From JALZAA01 sp035938395 (GTDB lineage Bacteria; Actinomycetota; Acidimicrobiia; IMCC26256; JACDBD01), in contig DASZGY010000038.1 in NCBI GenBank assembly GCA_035938395.1, positions 1 to 25,546 of the forward strand: 25,546 nt of DNA, given 5' to 3'. The position numbers and the translations under genes are program-made. Below, one piece after another: positions 1-6,941 of this stretch (position 1 is the stretch's first letter; each line of letters starts with the position of its first letter). Under the pieces are notes generated by a model. It was not told the origin of the DNA. It was given only the letters and a program-made list of their open reading frames with translations, and ran no database searches.

Positions 1-317
1 CGCACCTGCGCCACCTCGGCGTCCCCGAGATCGTGGACGGCCGCATCTGCAGCATCGCCGAGAAGCCGCAGGATCCCCCGAGCCCGTATGCGGTGACGGG
101 CGTGTACTTCTACGACGGCACGGTGTTCTCGGTGCTCCCGACGCTCGCGCCGTCGGCGCGGGGCGAGCTCGAGATCACGGACGTGAACAACCACTTCGTC
201 CGGGCCGGGACGATCGAGTACGACGTCATCGAGGGCTTCTGGGGAGACGCCGGTGAGTCGATCGACGCCTACTACTCGGTCAACGACTTCGTCCGGCGCT
301 TCGGCGCCAACAAGTAA
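1..317 (+). CDS. rmlA: Glucose-1-phosphate thymidylyltransferase, C-terminal part (5' end outside window)
   Basis: The reading frame is open from base 3 and runs in from outside the window. It encodes about 104 residues. Visible motifs are EKPQDPPSPYAVTGVYFYD and ARGELEITDVNN, typical of the sugar-nucleotide pyrophosphorylase fold of RmlA (sugar- and metal-site region), then GFWGDAGESIDAYY near the end. RmlA joins dTTP and glucose-1-phosphate to make dTDP-glucose, the first step towards dTDP-L-rhamnose. The ending resembles the less studied RmlA-like branch rather than the E. coli enzyme (GFAWLDTGT-type), so related nucleotidyltransferases are possible. It ends with TAA only 4 bases before the RmlC-like gene, and RmlB- and RmlD-like genes follow, which supports the pathway assignment. 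Confidence 0.88.
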   Translation, partial: HLRHLGVPEIVDGRICSIAEKPQDPPSPYAVTGVYFYDGTVFSVLPTLAPSARGELEITDVNNHFVRAGTIEYDVIEGFWGDAGESIDAYYSVNDFVRRFGANK

Positions 318-321
318 CCGG

Positions 322-888
322 ATGGCAACCGTCGCCGAGTCCGACGTCATCGCCGGCGTGTACATCGCCGACCCCACGGTGCATCGCGACGAGCGGGGCA
401 TCTTCGTCGAGACGTACCGGCGCGAGTGGTTCCCCAACGGCCGCGAGATGATCCAGGGCAACCGGGGCGATCGCCAGGCGGGCGCGGTCGTCGGCCTCCA
501 CTACCACTTGCACCAGGCCGACTACTGGTACGTCGCCGGCGGACGGGTCCGGGTTGTGCTGCACGACCTGCGCGAGGGCTCCCCGACCGACGGCGCCACC
601 CTGACCCTCGACCTCGGGCAGACCGCCGACGGCAGCTACGACCACCGCGGCGTGTTCATCCCTCCCGGGGTTGCACACGGGTTCGCGTCCCTGACCGACA
701 TGACGATCACGTATCTCGTCGACTGCTACTACAACCCGGCCGACGAGCTCGGCGTCGCGTGGGACGACCCCGAGATCGGCGCCGACTGGGGCGTCGCCGA
801 CCCGATCCTGTCGAAGCGCGACCAGTCGAACCCGCTCCGCAAGGAGATCGAGCCGCAGTGGCGCCCGCACATGGGCCTGCGAACATAG
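322..888 (+). CDS. rmlC: dTDP-4-dehydrorhamnose 3,5-epimerase-like cupin protein (variant active site)
   Basis: A 188-residue protein of the RmlC cupin family, which epimerises C3 and C5 of dTDP-4-keto-6-deoxyglucose in the cytosol. Family marks seen are HRDERGIFVETYR (21-33), GLHYH with the probable catalytic His60, IPPGVAHGF (113-121, His119), Tyr131 and ELGVAWDDPEIGADW (142-156). Odd points: the usual RGLHY reads VGLHY (Val57 where phosphate-contacting Arg normally sits), and the usual QxKLV reads QADYW (Asp67 where a conserved Lys sits, anchoring on the QA pair). It is therefore a divergent subfamily and the substrate may differ. ATG at 322 was chosen because it follows the rmlA stop by 4 bases; the frame extends upstream, but only into rmlA. 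Confidence 0.85.
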   Translation: MATVAESDVIAGVYIADPTVHRDERGIFVETYRREWFPNGREMIQGNRGDRQAGAVVGLHYHLHQADYWYVAGGRVRVVLHDLREGSPTDGATLTLDLGQTADGSYDHRGVFIPPGVAHGFASLTDMTITYLVDCYYNPADELGVAWDDPEIGADWGVADPILSKRDQSNPLRKEIEPQWRPHMGLRT

Positions 889-895
889 AGCGACC

Positions 896-1903
896 GTGAA
901 CATCCTCGTGACCGGCGGCGCCGGCTTCATCGGATCGAACTTCACGCGGTTCTGGGTCGAGCACCATCCGGGCGATCACGTCGTCGTGCTCGACCTGCTG
1001 ACGTACGCCGGGAACCGCCCCAACCTCGACGACGTCGAGGACCGCATCTCGTTCGTGCAGGGCGACATCGCCGACTACGACCTCGCCGAGCAGCTGCTGC
1101 GGGGCCAGGGGATCGACGTCGTCGTGAACTTCGCCGCCGAATCGCACAACAGCCTGGCCGTCCTCGACCCGGGGCTGTTCTTTCGCACCAACGTCATCGG
1201 GACGCAGACGCTGCTCGAGGCGGCGCGCACGGTCGGAGTCGGACGCTTCCATCACATCTCGACGTGCGAGGTGTACGGCGACCTCGCGCTGGACAGCGAG
1301 GACCTGTTCACGGAGACGTCGTCGTACCGGCCGCGGACGCCGTACAACGCATCCAAGGCGGGCGCCGACCACGCGGTGCGGGCGTACCACGAGACCTACG
1401 GCCTGCCCGTGACGATCACGAACTGCGCCAACAACTACGGGCCCTATCAGTTCCCCGAGAAGGTCATCCCGGTCTTCGTGACGAGCGCCCTCGACGACCA
1501 GCCGCTGCAGATGTACGCATCCACGGAGAACCGGCGCGAATGGATCCATGCCCTCGATCACTGCGCCGCCATCGAGGCGGTGCTCGAGCGCGGCGGCGTG
1601 GGCGAGACGTACCACGTCGGCACGGGCGTCGAGAAGAGCATCGAGGAGATCGCGGACACGGTGCTCGCCGAGCTCGGGAAGCCCGCCGACCTGAAGACGA
1701 TCATCCCCGACCGGCCCGGCCACGACCGCCGGTACATCCTCGACTGGACGAAGATCCGGCGCGAGCTCGGCTGGGAGCCGCGGATCCCGTTCGATCGCGG
1801 CCTGAGCGAAACGGTCGCCTGGTATGCCGAGCATCGCGACTGGTGGGAGCCGCTGCGGGAGCGGGCGCCCGTCGTCGAGGGGTCCGCCTGGTCGAGGTCA
1901 TGA
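896..1903 (+). CDS. rmlB: dTDP-glucose 4,6-dehydratase-like SDR enzyme (Cys in place of catalytic Asp)
   Basis: A 335-residue extended short-chain dehydrogenase/reductase. It has GGAGFIGS for NAD binding (7-14), Tyr150/Lys154 in YNASK, and the RmlB hallmarks NNYGPYQFPEK and PDRPGHDRRY. RmlB removes water from dTDP-glucose to give the 4-keto-6-deoxy sugar. Canonical enzymes carry an Asp-Glu pair in TDEVYG. Here the motif is STCEVYG: Cys124 (TGC, 1265-1267) replaces Asp and Glu125 is kept. The canonical AAESHVDRS is also changed, to AAESHNSLA. Overall homology and position (A-C-B-D order) still favour the dehydratase. The GTG start at 896 lies 7 bases after the rmlC stop. The final TGA overlaps an ATG, see 1900-1923. 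Confidence 0.88.
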   Translation: MNILVTGGAGFIGSNFTRFWVEHHPGDHVVVLDLLTYAGNRPNLDDVEDRISFVQGDIADYDLAEQLLRGQGIDVVVNFAAESHNSLAVLDPGLFFRTNVIGTQTLLEAARTVGVGRFHHISTCEVYGDLALDSEDLFTETSSYRPRTPYNASKAGADHAVRAYHETYGLPVTITNCANNYGPYQFPEKVIPVFVTSALDDQPLQMYASTENRREWIHALDHCAAIEAVLERGGVGETYHVGTGVEKSIEEIADTVLAELGKPADLKTIIPDRPGHDRRYILDWTKIRRELGWEPRIPFDRGLSETVAWYAEHRDWWEPLRERAPVVEGSAWSRS

Positions 1904-1923
1904 CGACCGGCTCGGCGACATGA
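1900..1923 (+). other. Seven-codon mini-ORF bridging rmlB stop and rmlD start
   Basis: The rmlB stop is part of ATGA (1900-1903). That ATG opens a 7-codon frame (MTTGSAT) whose TGA is part of a second ATGA (1920-1923) holding the rmlD start. Ribosomes that terminate on rmlB could reinitiate, read seven codons and terminate on the rmlD start. This is visible in the sequence; a role in coupling is inference. Confidence 0.35.
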
Positions 1924-2765
1924 CACGGGTCCTCGTCACCGGCGCGGCCGGTCAGATCGGGAGCGAGGTCGTCGAGGCCTGCGCCCGCGACGAGGTGATC
2001 GCGGCCGACCATGCCACCCTCGACGTCGGCGACCGCGACGCAGTCCTCCAGACGATCACCTCGACCGTGCCCGATGTCGTCGTGCACGCGGGTGCGTGGA
2101 CGGCCGTCGACGCCTGCGAGGGTGATCCCGATCGCGCGTTCCGCGTGAACGCGCTCGGGACCCGGTACGTCGCCGAGGGCGCCGGCCGCGTCGGCGCGTG
2201 GGTGTGCTACTTGTCGACGGACTACGTGTTCGACGGCACGAAGCCGGAGCCGTACGTCGAATGGGACGCACCGAGCCCGGTCTCGGTGTACGGGCGATCC
2301 AAGCTCGGCGGCGAGTGGGAGGTCGACGGCGCGAGCGCCACGATCGTGCGCACGTCCTGGGTGTGCGGCCTGCACGGCAACAACATGGTGAAGACGATCC
2401 TCCGCCTCGCCGGTGAGCACGAGAAGCTCGCGTTCGTCGACGACCAGCGCGGCCAACCGAGCTTCGCCGACGACTTGGCGCCGATGATCCGACGACTGGC
2501 CGTCGAACGTCGGCCGGGCGTCTTCCACGTCACGAACCAGGGCGCGGTGTCGTGGTTCGAGTTCGCGCGCGCCGTGCTCGAGGTCGCCGGCCTCGATCCG
2601 GGTCGGGTGCGGCCCATCGCGACCGCCGACCTCGACCCGCCCCGTCCTGCGCCCCGCCCCGCCAACTCGGTCCTCGACAACGCCGCTCTTCGCCTCGGTG
2701 GGCTGCCGCTCCTCCCCCACTACCGGGAGCCGTTGGAGCGCCTCGTGCGCCACCTGCGGTCGTGA
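1920..2765 (+). CDS. rmlD: dTDP-4-dehydrorhamnose reductase
   Basis: A 281-residue SDR protein with GAAGQIGSE (NADPH site, near 8-16), AWTAVDACE, STDYVFDG and the YGRSK catalytic Tyr-Lys. The sequence RTSWVCGLHGNNMVKT also matches RmlD. It reduces the C4 ketone of dTDP-4-keto-L-rhamnose to give dTDP-L-rhamnose. Unlike the RmlC- and RmlB-like partners, I see no substitution in its key motifs. ATG 1920 fits the family N-terminus (MTRVLVTGAAGQIG). An ATG at 1900 is in another frame and gives only a 7-codon mini-ORF whose TGA overlaps this start. The 3' end overlaps the next start by GTGA, so the glycosyltransferase is probably translated by coupling. Confidence 0.93.
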   Translation: MTRVLVTGAAGQIGSEVVEACARDEVIAADHATLDVGDRDAVLQTITSTVPDVVVHAGAWTAVDACEGDPDRAFRVNALGTRYVAEGAGRVGAWVCYLSTDYVFDGTKPEPYVEWDAPSPVSVYGRSKLGGEWEVDGASATIVRTSWVCGLHGNNMVKTILRLAGEHEKLAFVDDQRGQPSFADDLAPMIRRLAVERRPGVFHVTNQGAVSWFEFARAVLEVAGLDPGRVRPIATADLDPPRPAPRPANSVLDNAALRLGGLPLLPHYREPLERLVRHLRS

Positions 2766-4039
2766 CCGAGCCGGGGCGCGTGCGCGCCGTCGTCGTCAAC
2801 TACAACGGCGGCGACCTCACCTTGGAGTGTCTGCGACGACTGCGGGCCACGGAGTGGCCGGCCGGTCGCTTCGAGGTCGTGCTCGTCGACAACGCGTCGT
2901 CGGACGACGTCGTCGACAAGACACGCGATCAGTGGCCCGACATCGAGATCATCACGAGTGACCGGAACCTGGGGTTCGCGGGCGGCTGCAACCTCGCGCT
3001 GCACGACCTCGACGGCGTCGACGCGGTGGCTCTCGTGAACAGCGACGTGCTCGTCGAACCGGGCTGGCTCGCTCCGCTGGCGCGCGCACTCGGCCACAAC
3101 CCGAAGGTCGGCGCGGTATGTCCGAAGATCCTGTTCGAGTCGCGCTTCCGCGAGGTGGAGCTGCGGTCCGCCACCCGCCGCCCGGGTCGCGGGGACCAGC
3201 GGCGGCTCGGCGTTCGGGTGAGCGGCGCCCGCGCCGGCGGATCGGATGTCTGGCGCGACACCCAGCTCGTCGAGGGGTTCTGGGGGCCCGAGCACGGCCC
3301 CGAGCCCGAGTCCGGCTTCCAGTGGACCTCGGGGCGCGCCGTCCTGCGCATCCCGGTGGCCGACACGGCGCCGGCGGAGGCATGCGAGCTCCGGCTGGCC
3401 GCCGACGGCGTGACGACGGTGACCGCCCGCTCGGGTCGGAGCGAGGTCGAGCTCGAGGTCGGGCGCGAGCCCGGGTGGCACACCGTCCCGCTCGGGGGCA
3501 GGCCGTTCGACGTGATCAACAACGTCGGGACCGTGCTCGCCGGAGACGGGTACGGCGCCGACCGCGGCTACCTCGAACGCGATCACGGGCAGTACGGCAC
3601 GCCGGAGTCCGTGTTCGCGTGGAGCGGCGGGGCGGTGCTGCTCAATGCGTCCTATCTGGCCGACGTCGGTCTCTTCGACGAGCAGCTGTTCCTCTACTAC
3701 GAGGACGTCGACCTCTCCTGGCGCGGGCGCGAGCGCGGGTGGCGATACCGGTACGTGCCCGACTCGGTCGTGCGTCACGTGCACTCGGCGGCGACGGTCG
3801 AGGGCTCGCCGCTCTTCGACTACTACAACGAGCGCAACCGACTCCTCACGCTCACCCGCCACTCCGACCGGCGCACGGTCGCCAAGGCGCTCGCCCGCTA
3901 CCTGCTCGTCACCGGCTCGTACGCGCGGCGGGACCTAGTGAGCCCCGTGCTGCGAGGCCGGGCGCCGCGCCCCGAGGCGCCGCTCCGTCGCCTGCGCGCC
4001 CTCGGCGGGTACGCCGCCGCGATGGCGTCACGGCGCTAG
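2762..4039 (+). CDS. GT2 glycosyltransferase with inserted beta-rich module
   Basis: A 425-residue cytosolic or membrane-associated GT2 enzyme, probably a rhamnosyl- or other deoxysugar transferase acting on a lipid-linked glycan. GT-A marks are VVVNYNGG (10-17), VDNASSDD (42-49), NLGFAGGCN (69-77), the NSD metal/nucleotide motif (93-95), the acceptor region SGGAVLL (288-294) and the later FDEQLFLYYEDVDLSWR. Residues about 126-250 are an insertion between the PKILF strand and the acceptor half. It contains GFWGPE, FQWTSGRAVLRIP and GWHTVPL, and looks like an all-beta, possibly sugar-binding unit. Common GT2 proteins of this type have only a short loop there. GTG 2762 overlaps the rmlD stop by GTGA. 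The product is clear as a GT2 but its donor is not. Confidence 0.88.
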   Translation: MTEPGRVRAVVVNYNGGDLTLECLRRLRATEWPAGRFEVVLVDNASSDDVVDKTRDQWPDIEIITSDRNLGFAGGCNLALHDLDGVDAVALVNSDVLVEPGWLAPLARALGHNPKVGAVCPKILFESRFREVELRSATRRPGRGDQRRLGVRVSGARAGGSDVWRDTQLVEGFWGPEHGPEPESGFQWTSGRAVLRIPVADTAPAEACELRLAADGVTTVTARSGRSEVELEVGREPGWHTVPLGGRPFDVINNVGTVLAGDGYGADRGYLERDHGQYGTPESVFAWSGGAVLLNASYLADVGLFDEQLFLYYEDVDLSWRGRERGWRYRYVPDSVVRHVHSAATVEGSPLFDYYNERNRLLTLTRHSDRRTVAKALARYLLVTGSYARRDLVSPVLRGRAPRPEAPLRRLRALGGYAAAMASRR

Positions 4040-4072
4040 TGTTCTCGGGGTTCCGCCGGAGGTAGGGCGGAA
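4037..4072 (+). promoter_or_regulatory. Possible -10 element and 7-bp hairpin before the lipoprotein gene
   Basis: TAGTGT at 4037-4042 matches the actinobacterial -10 pattern TANNNT. It overlaps the glycosyltransferase stop. Bases 4051-4057 (TTCCGCC) and 4066-4072 (GGCGGAA) form a perfect 7-bp stem with the 8-base loop GGAGGTAG. There is no T-run after it, so it is a weak candidate for an intrinsic terminator. It could also be a 5'-UTR structure that exposes a Shine-Dalgarno-like loop. No clear -35 box is seen. Confidence 0.3.
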
Positions 4073-4098
4073 TTGCAGCGGCAAGAGGCAGGGCAGCA

Positions 4099-4839
4099 AT
4101 GGGCAGGAAAACGATCGAGCGGCGCTCTCGCCGCGCGTTCCCCTTGCTCCTCGTCGGCTTGCTCGTGCTGGCGGCCGGGTGCTTCTCTCCACCTCCGCCG
4201 CCGAGCGCACCGCAGTTCCCGGGATACCCGAGCATCCCGCACTACAGCGGCACCCAGTGCAAGACGGTCCTGCTGATCGGGGACTCCCTCATGACACCGG
4301 TCACCAACGTGCAGGACGTGCTCCAGCAGAGCGGCCGCTGCTCGAACGTCGTCAACGCCGCCGTCATCGGAACGGCTCCTGCCGGAAACCTGCAAGGCGT
4401 GGACTGGTCGACTCGACTCCAGGGGCTGGTCGACCAGCTTCATCCTGAGATCGTCGTGATCCAGTTCGTCGGGAACGGATTCGACGGCACCAACGACGCA
4501 GCTTGGTTGGCGCAGCAGCAAGCCGGAATCATCAACCTGGTCGACATCGCGAAAACAAGCGGGGTTCCGTACGTCGCGATCGCGCCCGTCGCACAGAACG
4601 CAGCCCCCAACCTCGTCGGGATGAACGAGTTCATCTCCTGGGAGTTGAATGCGAACATTCCCGGCGCGACGAAGATCGACCTCAATCCGTACCTCGCCCC
4701 CGGGTACCAGTACACGGAGTCCCTCACCTTCCCCGAAGGGGTGATGAAGGTGCGCAACGACCTGGTGCACCTCAGCGACCTGGGTGCTTCGATCTCGGGC
4801 TACGTCATCGCCGCCGCGATCGCGCCCGAGTGGACCTAG
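4099..4839 (+). CDS. Secreted SGNH/GDSL-family hydrolase lipoprotein
   Basis: A 246-residue protein. A basic N-terminus (RRSRR), a hydrophobic stretch (14-26) and the lipobox-like LAAGC ending at Cys28 predict an exported, lipid-anchored protein. A Pro-rich spacer follows. The core has the SGNH blocks: IGDSL with nucleophile Ser63, a glycine-bearing block II around NAAVIGTAPAG, QFVGNGF (block III), and the DLVH pair Asp221/His224. Such enzymes remove or transfer acetyl/acyl groups on glycans or lipids; the substrate here is unknown, though the neighbours suggest a surface polysaccharide. Base composition is lower than its neighbours: two 60-base lines inside it count 53-57% GC. It faces the next gene convergently with only 10 bases between. 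ATG 4099 gives the correct signal peptide. Confidence 0.82.
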   Translation: MGRKTIERRSRRAFPLLLVGLLVLAAGCFSPPPPPSAPQFPGYPSIPHYSGTQCKTVLLIGDSLMTPVTNVQDVLQQSGRCSNVVNAAVIGTAPAGNLQGVDWSTRLQGLVDQLHPEIVVIQFVGNGFDGTNDAAWLAQQQAGIINLVDIAKTSGVPYVAIAPVAQNAAPNLVGMNEFISWELNANIPGATKIDLNPYLAPGYQYTESLTFPEGVMKVRNDLVHLSDLGASISGYVIAAAIAPEWT

Positions 4840-4849
4840 CGATCGCTGC

Positions 4850-6097
4850 TTAGTCGGCGCGCCGTGTCCCGACGAGGATGCAGCCGCAGGCGAGCTCGAT
4901 GTTGGTCGACGCCCGCAGCTTCGTGACGAAGTCGCGCTCGAGGTACGCCTCTGCCGGCGCCATGAGGTCCTCCACCGTGAGCTTCCGGAACTGCTCGCCG
5001 ACATCGGCGGGGAGACCGGCGACGTAGGAATTGAGGAACCAGCTGAGGGCCCAGATCGGCACCGCCGACGCCGGCGCGCCCAGCTGCTCGACCGTGAACG
5101 CGCCGGCGAAGAGGTTCTCGAGCCCCGACGCGGTCATGTTGTAGTAGTGGTGCGGGTACCCGTGGTACGGCTGAAGGAACGGCGCCGACGCGTACAACTT
5201 TCCGCCCGGGCGCACGACGCGAGCGAGCTCGGTCGCACAGCGGAACGGATCGCGGACGTGCTCGAGGACGTTCAACGACAAGGCGGCGTCGAACGACCCG
5301 CTCGCGAACGGAAGGTGCTCGCCGACGCCGAGAATGTCGGTCGACGGGTAGCCGACGATCTCGAGGTTCACGACGTTGTCGTACACCGTCGACTTGAATC
5401 CGCTTCCCGCGTCGAGGACGAGGCCATCGGCGTGGTCCTGGATGATCTTTGCTGCGATCGGGTCGTGGCCCCACGAGGAGATGTTGTCGGTGTGGACGAT
5501 GCCGGAGCTGGCGGCGAGGTCGCCCGGCAGGAAGTCGTAGTTCTGCGCGTCGTGTGAGTACCGGGTGCCGCAACGGGTGCACTCGAGCGTGGTGGCATCC
5601 ACCCGCGTGAGCTCGCCCCGGCAGTCGTCGGCGCCGATGCGGCCCTCGACGGGACGCGGGCAGCGCAGGATCCGCTCGAGGCGCTCGAGCTTCGTGCGCT
5701 TGATGTCCCTGAACTCGTCGAGGGCGGCCGCCGACGGGTCGACGTCGAGAACCTCGCGGTACTCCCGACCGTCGACGCGGAGCACGAGGCTCCAGCGACC
5801 GTTGGCGGTCTCGGGAGTGATCGGAACGATCGTCTGGTAGCCCGTCACGTGCCAGTCGTCGCCGAAGGCGGCCTCCACCTCGCCCCGCTGCACGAGCTCG
5901 AGGGGGCGCAGCTCTCCCACGTCGACGAACGGTCCATCCCACGCTTTGGCGCGCGGGACGGCGACCCATCCCTGCACGAGGACCGAGTGCGTCGGTGGGT
6001 CCTGCCATCGGGGCGAGTCCACGTGCGAGAGGTAGGGCACGGCGTCTGGTGCTCGCCGGAACCGGTTCCGGAGCCCTCGGAGCGTCGGCCTGGGCAC
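4850..6097 (-). CDS. Class I SAM-dependent methyltransferase with N-terminal beta domain and four-Cys zinc-ribbon-like segment
   Basis: A 415-residue protein in three parts. Residues about 35-120 look beta-rich (VLVQGWVAVPR, RWSLVLRVDG). Residues 146-180 hold four cysteines (Cys146, Cys159, Cys173, Cys176 in CTRCG), like the Trm112/zinc-ribbon segments before many methyltransferases, but with a stretched first pair (CPRP rather than CPxC). Residues 226 onward are a class I methyltransferase: LVLDAGSGFK (SAM site), PFASGSFDAALSLNVLEHV, then RVVRPGG. Context suggests methylation of a sugar in the surface glycan; the substrate is inferred. GTG 6097 lies 8 bases after a TAGCGT -10 box, fitting a leaderless message. 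It is divergent to the next methyltransferase gene and appears to be a single-gene unit. Confidence 0.8.
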   Translation of the reverse strand: MPRPTLRGLRNRFRRAPDAVPYLSHVDSPRWQDPPTHSVLVQGWVAVPRAKAWDGPFVDVGELRPLELVQRGEVEAAFGDDWHVTGYQTIVPITPETANGRWSLVLRVDGREYREVLDVDPSAAALDEFRDIKRTKLERLERILRCPRPVEGRIGADDCRGELTRVDATTLECTRCGTRYSHDAQNYDFLPGDLAASSGIVHTDNISSWGHDPIAAKIIQDHADGLVLDAGSGFKSTVYDNVVNLEIVGYPSTDILGVGEHLPFASGSFDAALSLNVLEHVRDPFRCATELARVVRPGGKLYASAPFLQPYHGYPHHYYNMTASGLENLFAGAFTVEQLGAPASAVPIWALSWFLNSYVAGLPADVGEQFRKLTVEDLMAPAEAYLERDFVTKLRASTNIELACGCILVGTRRAD

Positions 6098-6155
6098 GGC
6101 GCGCGACGCTACAGCCCGCTCTCGCAGCGACCTGCACCGCTACGATCGGTGCCCG
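6098..6155. promoter_or_regulatory. Divergent promoter pair with likely leaderless transcripts
   Basis: This 58-base gap separates two divergent methyltransferase genes. On the + strand TACGAT (6141-6146) ends 9 bases before ATG 6156. On the - strand TAGCGT (complement of 6106-6111) ends 8 bases before GTG 6097. Both match TANNNT at the spacing known for actinobacterial leaderless mRNAs, in which transcription starts at the first base of the start codon. No good Shine-Dalgarno is seen before either start, and no TTGACA-like -35 box is apparent. Confidence 0.5.
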
Positions 6156-6941
6156 ATGCAGCAGTCGCCCGACGACCTCGCCCGGACGGCGCGCCGGCTC
6201 GTCACCGATCTCCAACTCGAGTCCGTGCTCGACGCCGGCTCCGGATCGGGTGTGCTCCTCGAGCGGCTCCGCGACCTCGACGTCGACGCCAGTGGCCTCG
6301 ACGCCACCGAATCCCTCGGCGAGCCGCTCGAGCGCAAGTACGACCTCGTCGTGTGCATCGAGGTGCTCGAGCAACTCGCGCCGGCCGACGCGGAGGCCGC
6401 GCTCGAGAACCTGTGCGCAGCGACTGACCGCGTGCTGTTCTCGTCGACGCCGTTCGAGTATTCAGCGCCGGCGAACGTGAACGTCCACGCCCCCGAGGAC
6501 TGGTCGGCGCAGTTCGCCCGCCAGGGCTTCGTGCGCAACCTCGACTACGACGCCTCGTTCCTCACTCCATGGGCCGCGCTGTACGAGCGTTCGCACACGT
6601 TGCTGCCGGAGGTCGTGCGGACGTACGACCGGGCGTGGTGGCAGCTCCGCCTCGAGGTCCGCCAGGTGCGCGAGAAGGTGCTCGAGCTCCACGCCCAGCT
6701 CGAGGAGGGCAGCGGGCCGGTCGCCGAGGACAACCTGCGCCTGCGCGAAGAGCTCCTGCTCGCCCGCGACGACATCGTCGGGCACGAAGCCCGGCTGGGC
6801 GAGGCGCTCGGACGGATCGAGGTGCTCGAGGCCGAGCTGCGCCGCCACCAGGACGCGCTGGCCGGCGCCGAACGGATCCTCGGCTCGCGCTCGGGCCGGC
6901 TCCTGCGCGCCTGGCATCGCGTCCGCGCGCTGCTCCGGTGA
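6156..6941 (+). CDS. SAM-dependent methyltransferase with C-terminal coiled coil
   Basis: A 261-residue protein. Residues 22-160 are a compact class I methyltransferase: SVLDAGSGSG (23-32), CIEVLEQL (67-74), then NVNVHAPEDWSAQFARQGF and DASFLTPWAALYERS, features I associate with methyltransferases in O-antigen and exopolysaccharide clusters. Residues about 163-240 are rich in Leu, Glu and Arg with heptad character and predict a long coiled coil. The tail (SGRLLRAWHRVRALLR) is a basic amphipathic helix that could touch the membrane. WbdD of E. coli O9a also joins a methyltransferase to a coiled coil and sets chain length, but it has a kinase that is absent here. The parallel is inference. It overlaps the next gene by GTGA. 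Confidence 0.82.
   Translation: MQQSPDDLARTARRLVTDLQLESVLDAGSGSGVLLERLRDLDVDASGLDATESLGEPLERKYDLVVCIEVLEQLAPADAEAALENLCAATDRVLFSSTPFEYSAPANVNVHAPEDWSAQFARQGFVRNLDYDASFLTPWAALYERSHTLLPEVVRTYDRAWWQLRLEVRQVREKVLELHAQLEEGSGPVAEDNLRLREELLLARDDIVGHEARLGEALGRIEVLEAELRRHQDALAGAERILGSRSGRLLRAWHRVRALLR

Noticed and set aside
2720..3862. A 380-codon minus-strand open frame opposite the first GT2 gene
   Set aside because: Its product is rich in Arg, Asp, Val and His with no recognisable motif. It is the usual antisense shadow of a high-GC gene with clear GT2 motifs on the + strand.
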